Below are positions 7,799-15,488 of a stretch of DNA of 16,919 nucleotides, piece after piece. The notes beneath the pieces are model-generated. The model searched no databases and was not told the DNA's origin. It saw only the letters and a list, made by a program, of their open reading frames with translations. The DNA comes from Clostridium sp. (GTDB lineage: Bacteria; Bacillota_A; Clostridia; Lachnospirales; Lachnospiraceae): positions 12,722 to 29,640 of the forward strand of contig JAMPAW010000030.1 of NCBI GenBank assembly GCA_023666975.1, in the 5' to 3' direction. The position numbers and the translations under genes are program-made. Within the stretch, counting starts at the first letter, position 1; the number at the start of each line of letters is the position of its first letter.

Positions 7799-8470
7799 CT
7801 ATTGCTTATAGACTGCCAGTCTTTTACGGATAACCTTTTCCCTAAACCATGTGACTATCGGTCCGGTAAAAAATGCGGTTACTATCGTTGCAATTCCCAC
7901 TATACTGCCGGAGATAAAACCGACCAGCACACTGATTACATCGGTCAGAATCCTTGCCCATTTAAACTTCATTTTGCCATGCGTCAATTGTTCGATAATC
8001 TGTGCCAACGCATCATAGGGAGCAGTGCCTAAATCACATTCCATATATAATGCAACCCCAAAACAGGTAGCCAGCACTCCGACACACATGAACAAAATCC
8101 TAATCAGGATAACCTTTTCCATGCCCTGCGCAGTGACACCTGCCAAACTAAACAGCCAGACGCAAAAATCTGCAATATATCCCACGCCTGCCATATTGAC
8201 CAATGTACCAAGCCCCAAGCCCTTGCGGAAACAACATATCATTGGAATAAATAAAATCAGATTAAACATCAGCTGATAAGTTCCGTAACTGACTGGCAGA
8301 TGATTGCTCACACCTATATTCATGCAGGAAAAAGGGTCCGTACCAAAACCGGCCAGCCGCAGCATACAGATGCTAAGACCAATAAAAAAATTGCCCAAAA
8401 GCATAAATAGACATATTTTCCAATTTAATCTCGCCAGATAATCTTTCATATTCATTCCACGCCCCGACAT
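7799..8470 (-). CDS. YczE/YitT-type integral membrane protein
   Basis: A 223-aa polytopic protein with about five hydrophobic segments. It contains repeated half-motifs typical of the YczE/YyaS family: LRLAGFGTDPFSCMNIGVSNHL with SYGTYQLMFNL in the first half, and MECDLGTAPYDALAQII in the second. This GTDP/GTAPYDAL pseudo-symmetry is the family hallmark. Function is unknown; transport or membrane scaffolding is guessed in relatives. Start is uncertain: ATGs at 8470, 8455 and 8449 all lack a strong Shine-Dalgarno. It lies 52 nt downstream of the yyaL-like gene and 31 nt upstream of the flavoprotein gene. Confidence 0.8.
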   Translation of the reverse strand: MSGRGMNMKDYLARLNWKICLFMLLGNFFIGLSICMLRLAGFGTDPFSCMNIGVSNHLPVSYGTYQLMFNLILFIPMICCFRKGLGLGTLVNMAGVGYIADFCVWLFSLAGVTAQGMEKVILIRILFMCVGVLATCFGVALYMECDLGTAPYDALAQIIEQLTHGKMKFKWARILTDVISVLVGFISGSIVGIATIVTAFFTGPIVTWFREKVIRKRLAVYKQ

Positions 8471-8522
8471 TCCAATACTTTTCCATATTGTACCATTTTG
8501 GCGTTAAATTTTCAATCGTCTA

Positions 8523-10541
8523 TTATGATCCTGCAATCGTCCCTCCATTCGGATGCAAAACCTGCGACGTTTTCCGCCCAAAGGCTGCCACCTCCTCTGC
8601 CGAAAAAGGTACCTGATTCGTCGGTGGAAGGCAAGTATGATTCTGGCACACATAATAGGTTGTCCTGCCCTCTAACAGCCTATACTCCTCTGTTTCCTGC
8701 TCGAATATTCTGACCTCTGCATACAACGGCAGCTCTCTCAATATCTGATGCCTGTCTTCTTTTGCGGATAGTACCACAGTAATTTTGTTCTGCGGCTTCA
8801 GATAAAACAGCAGCGAAAGCAAAAACATGCTATGTCCTGCGGGATAGGACAATGCTTTTGCAGACAAAAAAGCAAGCTGCTCCTCGGCATTTTCCTTAAA
8901 CTCCTTATCTCCAGTAAGCTGGAACAACCGCACAAGACAATACGATAGAACCGAGTTCCCACTAGGCATTGCCCCGTCATAGACTTCCATCGGCTTTGAA
9001 ATCAGACGGTCATTTTCGCCTCCACACAGATAATATCCACTGTCGTTTTCAGCCTTAAACTGCTTTTTTGCCTCTTCACAAAATCGTCTGGCACGATGCA
9101 AATAATTCTCTTCTGAGGTCACTTCATACAGACAAATCAGTGCAGCCATGTAATACACATAATCATCTAAAAATCCCTTCGCAGACAACTTTCCGCCACG
9201 ACTGCTTACATAAATAATGTTTTCTTTTATGAGATGCTTTTCCAGAAAAGCCTCTGCCTTTTGGGCAGCGTCCAAATAGCGATCTTTACCGCTGACCCGA
9301 TAAAGCAGCGACATTGCACAAATCATAAGTGCATTCCATGAGGTAAGCACTTTATCATCTGTATGCAGGCACATTCTGGATTTTCGATAATTGTACAACT
9401 TTTTTATTTCGTGCCGGAATTTATCGGATATCTCATTGCCATTCAATAAATTCGGAATATTTTTTCCCTCAAAATTTCCTTTCTCCGTTATGCCAAAATG
9501 ATCACAGAATGCCTTTCCCTGTTCGTCTCCCAAAACATTGCAGACCTCGCCATAATCCCAAAGGTAAAATCTCCCCTCTTCCCCTTCGCTGTCCGCATCC
9601 TGTGCCGAATAAAACTCCCCGTTTTTCCCTGTCATTTCCCGCATAATATATTCTGCCGTCTTCTCTGCCGTATCCAGAAAGCAGTCCTTTTTCATGGCCT
9701 TGTATGCAGCAACATAAGCCAGTATCATCAAGGCATTATCATAGAGCATTTTTTCAAAATGGGGGATCAGAAAATAATCATCTGTCGAATACCGTGAAAA
9801 TCCATAGCCAATATGGTCAAAAATACCGCCTCTTCTCATCTTATCCAGAGTGATTGCCGCCTGTTCCATAGCCTGACGGTCTGAATACAAATAGGCATAC
9901 AGTATAAGAAAAACAAGATTATGAGGTGTCGGAAACTTAGGTGCCCTGCCAAAACCGCCATAGCGCTTATCGAAGCTATCCGAAAATATTGCTGCTGCCT
10001 GTTCTGGTAATCTTTCGTCAATTCCGCTTTCCACAACACTATGTGCAGTATTTGTGCCGGATAACAATAACTCTGCCGTCTGCAAAAGACCTTCTCTGTT
10101 ATTTTTCCACTTCTCCACAATTCGGAAAAGTAATTCATTAAATCCAATTTTTCCAAATTGCGTTTCAGTAGGAAAATAAGTGCCTGCAAAAAACGGCTTT
10201 TGCTCCGCCGTCATGAAAATGCTCATCGGCCAGCCACCGCTTCCTGTAAAAGTCTGGCAGAATGCCATATATACACTATCAATATCCGGACGTTCTTCAC
10301 GATCTACTTTTATCGATATAAAATGCTGATTAAGAATTTTTGCCGTTTCCTCATTCTCAAAACTTTCATGCGCCATCACATGGCACCAATGGCAAGTACT
10401 GTAACCTATACTTAAAAATATAGGCTTATCCTCCAACATTGCTCTTTTAAATGCTTCCGCACTCCACGGATACCAGTCAACCGGATTATTTACATGCTGT
10501 AAAAGATACGGACTGGTCTCGTTTTTCAAATGATTGCTCAT
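8523..10541 (-). CDS. Thioredoxin-domain protein, YyaL/DUF255 (SPATA20-like)
   Basis: A 672-aa protein of the YyaL/spermatogenesis-associated-20 family. The N-terminal thioredoxin-like DUF255 domain begins [24 protein letters not shown] and carries the CxxC at C50-H-W-C53 ([11 protein letters not shown]), then [10 protein letters not shown] and [11 protein letters not shown]. The rest is an alpha/alpha-barrel of the N-acyl-glucosamine epimerase/glycoside hydrolase type ([51 protein letters not shown]). The biochemical role is unsettled. ATG at 10541 gives the family N-terminus; a TTG two codons earlier is possible. It heads the apparent yyaL-yczE-flavoprotein run and is divergent from the sigma operon. 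Confidence 0.92.
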   Translation of the reverse strand: MSNHLKNETSPYLLQHVNNPVDWYPWSAEAFKRAMLEDKPIFLSIGYSTCHWCHVMAHESFENEETAKILNQHFISIKVDREERPDIDSVYMAFCQTFTGSGGWPMSIFMTAEQKPFFAGTYFPTETQFGKIGFNELLFRIVEKWKNNREGLLQTAELLLSGTNTAHSVVESGIDERLPEQAAAIFSDSFDKRYGGFGRAPKFPTPHNLVFLILYAYLYSDRQAMEQAAITLDKMRRGGIFDHIGYGFSRYSTDDYFLIPHFEKMLYDNALMILAYVAAYKAMKKDCFLDTAEKTAEYIMREMTGKNGEFYSAQDADSEGEEGRFYLWDYGEVCNVLGDEQGKAFCDHFGITEKGNFEGKNIPNLLNGNEISDKFRHEIKKLYNYRKSRMCLHTDDKVLTSWNALMICAMSLLYRVSGKDRYLDAAQKAEAFLEKHLIKENIIYVSSRGGKLSAKGFLDDYVYYMAALICLYEVTSEENYLHRARRFCEEAKKQFKAENDSGYYLCGGENDRLISKPMEVYDGAMPSGNSVLSYCLVRLFQLTGDKEFKENAEEQLAFLSAKALSYPAGHSMFLLSLLFYLKPQNKITVVLSAKEDRHQILRELPLYAEVRIFEQETEEYRLLEGRTTYYVCQNHTCLPPTNQVPFSAEEVAAFGRKTSQVLHPNGGTIAGS

Positions 10542-10650
10542 ACACAATAGATTCCTTTCTCCATTGAACCCGGATAAATTTTATTATTTACCGTTATTTT
10601 GTGTAATTGCAGGTAATCTATACTACAACGTACCCCAAAAGCGAATTTAA

Positions 10651-10677
10651 TTTCTTTATTGTGCTAAAATAAAGAAA
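10651..10677 (+). promoter_or_regulatory. 10-bp perfect inverted repeat over a putative extended -10
   Basis: TTTCTTTATT (10651-10660) and AATAAAGAAA (10668-10677) are perfect reverse complements separated by 7 bp. The plus-strand TGC-TAAAAT (10662-10670) inside it looks like an extended -10 hexamer; no good -35 is visible. It lies in the 215-bp gap between the divergent yyaL-like gene and the sigma gene, about 80 bp upstream of the sigma start, and could be an operator for either gene. Nothing else recognisable was seen in this gap. Confidence 0.45.
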
Positions 10678-10756
10678 AGTGACCAATTTATATTCCTTCA
10701 TTCGTTATTATTATCAGAATGATCGTTCAATCCAACCGAAACAGGAGGTGAATAGA

Positions 10757-11299
10757 ATGCGTATCGTTCGGAAAAAGAAATCCGAATCCGCACTGCTTGA
10801 AGAGCTGTTTATGGCCTACCGGGGAAATATGTATGCTGCCGCATTCGCCATTCTGCACAATGAGGCACAGGCAGAAGATGCCGTAGGTGATGCATTTGAA
10901 AAAGTGATTCCACATCTGCATAAATTCCATTCGGTAGAGAGTGCGAAAACGAAAAAATTTCTTCATTGTGCGGTAAAAAGTGCAGCCATTGACATTTACC
11001 GCAAAAACCAGCGGGAGCAGGGACATCTTACTTACGGCGAATGGTCGTATTTGGCAGATTCCGATAATCCTATCGAGCATTATATACAGACAGAGGCAGA
11101 ACAAAATCAAATCAGCACGCTTAAGAATATGCTTCCCGACCATTACTGGGACATGCTCTACCTGAAATATTTTGAAAATCTCTCTGTCGCAGAGATTGCC
11201 AAAAAGCTGGATTTAAGTGAGGAAAACGTATATTCCCGACTGCGGAGGGCCAGAAAAAAAGCACGAGAACTTTTAATAGAAAGGAGCCAGCAAATATGA
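10757..11299 (+). CDS. ECF-type RNA polymerase sigma factor
   Basis: A 180-aa sigma-70 family factor of extracytoplasmic-function size. Region 2 (about 13-82) includes LFMAYRGNMYAAAFAIL, HNEAQAEDAVGDAFEKV and KFLHCAVKSAAIDIYRK. Region 4 (about 117-172) ends in the helix-turn-helix LSVAEIAKKLDLSEENVYSR followed by LRRARKKARELL. The ATG at 10757 is 7 nt after AGGAGGT; the open frame runs further upstream without an RBS. The stop overlaps the next gene's ATG (ATGA), so sigma and the presumed anti-sigma are made together. Confidence 0.92.
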   Translation: MRIVRKKKSESALLEELFMAYRGNMYAAAFAILHNEAQAEDAVGDAFEKVIPHLHKFHSVESAKTKKFLHCAVKSAAIDIYRKNQREQGHLTYGEWSYLADSDNPIEHYIQTEAEQNQISTLKNMLPDHYWDMLYLKYFENLSVAEIAKKLDLSEENVYSRLRRARKKARELLIERSQQI

Positions 11300-12384
11300 G
11301 TAAAATAATCGAAATCACCAGTAATTCTGCTGCAAACGAACATATATTTTCAAAACGTTTTGAGGAGCGGCAGCAAAATATGATTGAACAGGTAAAAGCC
11401 GAAGAAATAAGACGGGCAAAACAGAAACGGAGCATAGCCGCCGCCTTCCTTTTGCTCGTGGGGATATCTGGGACGGCAGGAGCCGCCAGCCTGTTCAAGC
11501 TTGAAAATATGGTTATCCCCAAAGCAGACCAGACCGCTATTTGCGAGGACACGGAGGACAACACGGCCTCTGGCGACAGCAGGGAGTCCACAGCTGACAC
11601 GCAGGCTTCCGCAGCCTCAAAGACCAATTTTATTGCGCTTGCCATACCGGAAAGTGCAGAGTGGAAAGCCGCCCAGGAATGGTATACTTTTTCCCGCAAA
11701 TATGAGCGTTCCTATGAATACAACGAAGCCCGGCTCATGGCAGACATCACAGCACATCAGGGAGCTGCCAGTCCTGTTTTTTCCCAATACTCCGAGGTAT
11801 ATGGCATTTACACACAGGAAATGGCAGACAAACTGGAAGAAATCTGTACAAAATATCATCTGGTGCCGGAAAGTGACATACGCTTCCTCTCCTCCTATGA
11901 GGAGCTGACCGCAAAAATGCAGTTAGACGATTTTGTAAAGGACACTTATACCGCAGATGTTCTGGACGGTATCGCCTGCTCCGAGGGAAACTGGCATGCC
12001 ACAATGGACTTAAAAGATGCGAAAGGAGATACTTTATCCGAATCCCTCTCCATGGCCGTCAGCAAAAAAGGCGTGCTAAACAGCATGTGTCTCAATATCG
12101 GTGACTTGTCGGATTACACCGAATGGAGCTATACGACCAAAAACAACGAAGCCGTGGATATTGTGATAAATAACCAGACAAACAAATCCTATATCTTTTA
12201 CAGGGGAGCAGAGGATTTTGTTCTTGTCAGTCTTAATGCCGTTTATACGTATTACCAGCACGGCGAGGTACTGAAACAGGGGAATGACCAGTGGACGGAT
12301 TATTCCGAGGCCGCATTGACAAAAACACAGGCAGAAAAAATTGCCGATGCGATCCTGTTCTCTAACATTATTCCGGCGGAATGA
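11296..12384 (+). CDS. Single-pass membrane protein, probable anti-sigma/sensor
   Basis: A 362-aa protein. Residues 1-45 form a charged, helical cytoplasmic segment (FSKRFEERQQNMIEQV, EEIRRAKQKR); about 46-66 is one transmembrane helix (SIAAAFLLLVGISGTAGAA); about 80-110 is a Ser/Thr/Asp-rich linker; the remaining 250 residues lie outside. The exodomain has a segment WKAAQEWYTFSRKYERSY followed by VYGIYTQEMADKLEEI, a pattern I associate with Lachnospiraceae proteins encoded after sigma factors, without a known function. No zinc anti-sigma HxxxCxxC motif is present. ATGA overlap with the sigma gene and an AAAGGAG RBS support co-translation. The anti-sigma role is inferred from layout and context. 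Confidence 0.7.
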   Translation: MSKIIEITSNSAANEHIFSKRFEERQQNMIEQVKAEEIRRAKQKRSIAAAFLLLVGISGTAGAASLFKLENMVIPKADQTAICEDTEDNTASGDSRESTADTQASAASKTNFIALAIPESAEWKAAQEWYTFSRKYERSYEYNEARLMADITAHQGAASPVFSQYSEVYGIYTQEMADKLEEICTKYHLVPESDIRFLSSYEELTAKMQLDDFVKDTYTADVLDGIACSEGNWHATMDLKDAKGDTLSESLSMAVSKKGVLNSMCLNIGDLSDYTEWSYTTKNNEAVDIVINNQTNKSYIFYRGAEDFVLVSLNAVYTYYQHGEVLKQGNDQWTDYSEAALTKTQAEKIADAILFSNIIPAE

Positions 12385-12462
12385 CCGTTCCTATGATCAA
12401 GTCTTCCGGTAAAACAATAAACATTTCAAAATAAACGTTCACAGAAAGGAAAGGTGATGACC

Positions 12463-13650
12463 ATGAAAAAAACTTGCATATTAACCATGATTCTGGCGGC
12501 AGCACTGCTTACCGGCTGCACAAATGCCACGGCAAAACATACCGCGATAACCGCAAACAGACAAACCACTGCGGCAAAGTCCGCTGTCACAGACAACCAC
12601 TCCACCGTTGCTTCCCAGCAGAAGAAAGACAATTTTGACTATTCCGGTATATCGGTTCATGTCAATGCCACAGTCAATCCGATAGACGGGGATTTGCCGG
12701 TTATCCGGGTTACTCCGCATGAATTTACATCCGCAGATTTAAAGAAATGGAAAAACACCCTGTTTGCCGATACAGCCCTGTATGAATATTGGGGTGCCGA
12801 TGCTGTTGAAGCAAAATACCAGTATCATAATGTAGGATATCTGCGCGGGGAAACTGATTCCGATACACTTCCTGCCGGTGAAACACATGATTTAAAATTC
12901 CGTGCCGGCCTGTATGACAACAATTACGAGGGGCTTATGTCGGCCGAGCGGGCAGGAAGCGGTTCCGATAAACACTATATCATGGCAATGTTTCAGGGTG
13001 AATACGGCGAACCGGCCATGCCTTACCGCAAATGTTCGGAAGAAGAAGCGAAAGAACTGGCTGTGCAGGTTATCCGTGATTTGGAATTAGACCGGGAAGG
13101 CTGGCAGATCACAGGCGCTTTTGAAAGCGGAGACAAAAACTGCTGCCGCCATACATTTACCTGTACCCGGTATTACGAAGAAGTTCCGAACCGCTCGGAT
13201 TTCTTTTCACATCCTTTGTCCCTGACCGATGCGCCATTAACGGAAAGCCTTTCGATTGACGTGGAAAACGGAGCCGTTGCGCTGGTACATCTGAATTCGC
13301 CAATGGATATTGTGGAATGGGAGCAAAAAAATGCAGCCACCCTCTCCCTCGATGAAATCTATGCTCATTTTAAAGAGGAACTCACCGCACTGGATTTGAA
13401 GCAGGAATACCTTGGTGCATTATTTGCCGATGGAATCAATGATACGGAGTACAAGGCCGCACAGCTGGACATCAACATTTCCGGAATCGAAGAAGGCTTG
13501 TGCTGTATCAAAGCGGAAGGCAGTGACACGGAATACCGCCTGGTGCCTGCCTGGGTGTTTAAGGGAAGCTATCTGGTCAACGGGGAAAAATGGGACGAGG
13601 ACGTAAATGTTCTGATCATCAATGCCTTAGACGGGAGCGTGATTCGGTAA
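12463..13650 (+). CDS. Lipoprotein of unknown function in the sigma operon
   Basis: A 395-aa lipoprotein. The signal peptide ends in a clear lipobox L-T-G-C with lipidated Cys19, followed by a Thr/Ala-rich tether and a large extracytoplasmic domain (from about residue 45). Segments such as VIRVTPHEFTSADLKKWKN and RKCSEEEAKELAVQVIRDL, plus a C-terminal RLVPAWVFKGSYLVNGE with INALDGSVIR, resemble lipoproteins common beside sigma factors in Lachnospiraceae; I cannot name a function. A DUF6034-like assignment is possible. The start at 12463 is 8 nt after AAGGAAAGG. It is 78 nt downstream of the membrane protein, probably the same operon. Its last 32 nt overlap the convergent polyferredoxin gene. 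Confidence 0.8.
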   Translation: MKKTCILTMILAAALLTGCTNATAKHTAITANRQTTAAKSAVTDNHSTVASQQKKDNFDYSGISVHVNATVNPIDGDLPVIRVTPHEFTSADLKKWKNTLFADTALYEYWGADAVEAKYQYHNVGYLRGETDSDTLPAGETHDLKFRAGLYDNNYEGLMSAERAGSGSDKHYIMAMFQGEYGEPAMPYRKCSEEEAKELAVQVIRDLELDREGWQITGAFESGDKNCCRHTFTCTRYYEEVPNRSDFFSHPLSLTDAPLTESLSIDVENGAVALVHLNSPMDIVEWEQKNAATLSLDEIYAHFKEELTALDLKQEYLGALFADGINDTEYKAAQLDINISGIEEGLCCIKAEGSDTEYRLVPAWVFKGSYLVNGEKWDEDVNVLIINALDGSVIR

Positions 13651-14446
13651 ACTGCCGTCCCATGCCCAGCGCACATTGGCGGCAGTGCGCAATGCACTCG
13701 CCGCATTGGATACACTCCCTGTCCCCGACACATTTTACATCTAATTTACAATGGGACACACAGGCATTACAGCCATTGCATTTTTCCTTGTCCACTTTCA
13801 TTCCCAGAATGGAAACCTTGTGAAACAAACTGTAAAATGCACCCAGCGGACAGAGGAAACGGCAGAAACTCCGAAACAGAAAAACAGCCGAGACCAATAT
13901 GATTACCAGCACAGCCATTTTCCAGGAAAACAGCCTGCCGGCCATTGCCTGCAGGCGCTCATTTCCTGCCACCAGGAACACGCCGCCCTCTAACGTACCT
14001 GCCGGACAGATATATTTACAAAATCCCGGCACGGCAAAAAACAGCGGGACTGCGATGACAAACACGACGAGCACGACATACTTTAAAACCGATAAACGTT
14101 TTGTCCATTTATTTTTCTTAATCTTATGGCTCGGAATCCGGTAGAGCAGCTCCTGCAAAAGACCAAAAGGGCACAAAAAGCCGCAAACGACTCTCCCAAA
14201 CACGACACCAAACAATAACAGGATTCCCAGAATATAATATGGAATTTTATATCTGGCAGATAACAGTGCAGTCTGCAGGCTGCCTAAAGGGCAGGAGGCA
14301 ATTGCACCCGGGCAGGAATAGCAGTTCAGCCCCGGCACACAGACACCCTTGCCATTTCCCTGATAAATTTTCCCCTTTGCAAATCCGGTTATATTGCAGT
14401 TATATAAAAGGGCACAGATAACCTGAATGATTTTTCTCCTGCGCAT
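13619..14446 (-). CDS. NapH-like membrane polyferredoxin (4Fe-4S binding)
   Basis: A 275-aa integral membrane iron-sulfur protein likely moving electrons across or along the membrane. About four or five hydrophobic helices are interspersed with cysteine motifs: CVPGLNCYSCPGAIASCPLG (36-55), CGFLCPFG (88-95), CKYICPAG (143-150), CRFLCPLG (195-202). Two ferredoxin motifs follow at the C-terminus, C223-x2-C-x2-C-x3-C233 and C245-x2-C-x2-C-x3-C255. This is the NapH/YccM architecture. The start ATG overlaps the CXXC-peptide stop (TAATG), preferable to a GTG six codons upstream. It likely donates electrons to the TlpA lipoprotein encoded two genes upstream. The C-terminus overlaps the convergent lipoprotein gene by 32 nt. 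Confidence 0.9.
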   Translation of the reverse strand: MRRRKIIQVICALLYNCNITGFAKGKIYQGNGKGVCVPGLNCYSCPGAIASCPLGSLQTALLSARYKIPYYILGILLLFGVVFGRVVCGFLCPFGLLQELLYRIPSHKIKKNKWTKRLSVLKYVVLVVFVIAVPLFFAVPGFCKYICPAGTLEGGVFLVAGNERLQAMAGRLFSWKMAVLVIILVSAVFLFRSFCRFLCPLGAFYSLFHKVSILGMKVDKEKCNGCNACVSHCKLDVKCVGDRECIQCGECIAHCRQCALGMGRQFTESRSRLRH

Positions 14447-14583
14447 TATCCGATTCCTATACACTCATAACAGATACGGCTTGCCTTGTTCTTAATATCC
14501 GAAAATCCGTTTTGGCCAAGGCCAATCAAAATCAGCACAACCGCTGTAACGAGTATTCCCTTTCTAATCATTTTCACCTTCAT
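14446..14583 (-). CDS. CD1871A-family CXXC membrane peptide
   Basis: A 45-aa protein: a short basic N-terminus (MKVKMIRKG), one transmembrane helix (about 9-23), and a C-terminal tail ending RICYECIGIG with the pair C38-x2-C41. The ICxECIG ending is the hallmark of the small 'CD1871A family CXXC motif-containing' proteins of Clostridia, usually beside a TlpA-like redoxin and a 4Fe-4S membrane protein, exactly as here. It probably relays thiol electrons in that complex (inference). ATG at 14583 is 9 nt after AAGGAGG and overlaps the tlpA 3' end by 20 nt; a second ATG at 14571 is possible. Confidence 0.88.
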   Translation of the reverse strand: MKVKMIRKGILVTAVVLILIGLGQNGFSDIKNKASRICYECIGIG

Positions 14584-15232
14584 GCGGTACGCCCTCCTTC
14601 GCTCCATTTTCCGCCAATGCCGCCTCAATCGCCTGTTTATACTCCTCATACTGTTCGTCCGCTTCGCCTGCACCCAGATAAATCATCTTGGCAGTGCCGT
14701 CTTTGCCGATTACCAGTGTGTAAGGAATCCCGTCTGAGGGATATTTCCTGCATATCGTGCCCTCTGTATCATAAGCAATGGGAAATGTATATCCATTTTC
14801 GGAAATAAACTGATTCACCGTCTCCTTGTCTTCCATACAATTAACGGCAAGAATTGCAATTTTCTGTCCATACTCACCATACAGCTTTTCAAATGCCGGC
14901 ATTTCCCTGACACACGGGCCGCACCATGTCGCCCAGAAATTCAGCAATACCACCTTTCCACTCTGCTCCGAAAGCCCAAATGTACCTCCGTCCGCTGTCT
15001 CTGCGGTAAAATCCGGAACACGGTCGCCCTCCAAAATCTCCTGATACGCAGCCGGTTCTTCCTGCCCCGAACCGGAAGAAGACACACGGTTCCCACCGGC
15101 CGCCTCCTGCCCGTCTCCACAGCCTGCCAATATAAATATAACAAAAAAGCCAAGCAAAATCCCCATCTTTTTTCTTCTCGCTACAGCGTTTCGCCGTTCC
15201 TGCAGCAGCCCATTCTCATCTACATATCCCAT
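14564..15232 (-). CDS. TlpA-family thioredoxin-like lipoprotein
   Basis: A 222-aa extracytoplasmic thiol-disulfide oxidoreductase. Hydrophobic segment 23-37 ends in the lipobox L-A-G-C, Cys38; a Gly/Ser-rich tether follows; the TlpA/AhpC-like fold spans about 66-210 with the active site W103-C-G-P-C107, cis-proline P170 (GIPYT), and extra cysteines C132 and C161. The n-region before the lipobox is unusually long (22 residues, MGYVDENGLLQERRNAVARR). The ATG at 15232 has GGAG 9 nt upstream, but an internal Met23 would give a standard signal peptide. The gene is first of three overlapping genes; upstream is the hairpin element and then the XRE regulator. Confidence 0.92.
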   Translation of the reverse strand: MGYVDENGLLQERRNAVARRKKMGILLGFFVIFILAGCGDGQEAAGGNRVSSSGSGQEEPAAYQEILEGDRVPDFTAETADGGTFGLSEQSGKVVLLNFWATWCGPCVREMPAFEKLYGEYGQKIAILAVNCMEDKETVNQFISENGYTFPIAYDTEGTICRKYPSDGIPYTLVIGKDGTAKMIYLGAGEADEQYEEYKQAIEAALAENGAKEGVPHEGEND

Positions 15233-15249
15233 TTTTTCATTCTCCTTAC

Positions 15250-15487
15250 CCTATAACTTTTTATTAGGCGATTGCGAAACTCCTAATTTCCAAAATCCAG
15301 TTGTGCAATATAGACAATATTGCAAACAGGGTATTGGGGAGCCGTCGGTACTTAGGTGCTGTATTTTAGCACCTTATGTACCGTTACGAGCGACACATAG
15401 CGCAAGCGTGCCCAGTTGCAATTTGTCTATATTGCACAACGGATGCCTTAAAAAACATGAGTTTCGCAATTACCTATAACTTTTTAT
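15250..15487. mobile_element. MITE-like hairpin element with 15-bp flanking direct repeats
   Basis: CCTATAACTTTTTAT occurs at 15250-15264 and again at 15473-15487, flanking 208 bp. Just inside are inverted ends ATTGCGAAACTC (15271-15282) and GAGTTTCGCAAT (15459-15470). Further in, GTTGTGCAATATAGACAA (15300-15317) pairs perfectly with 15423-15440, and ATTGCAA with TTGCAAT; at the centre CGGTAC...GGTGCT pairs with AGCACC...GTACCG. The whole element therefore folds into one long hairpin. There is no ORF. If the flanks are a target duplication, the empty site would place the XRE stop only about 30 nt from the tlpA ATG. It also contains the separate dyad TGCAATAT-AGACA-ATATTGCA (15304-15324). Confidence 0.75.
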
Positions 15488-15488
15488 G

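Noticed and set aside
13651..13690. GACGG/CCGTC pairing as a terminator for the sigma operon
   Set aside because: Five-pair stem with a 20-nt loop and no T-run; too weak to call.
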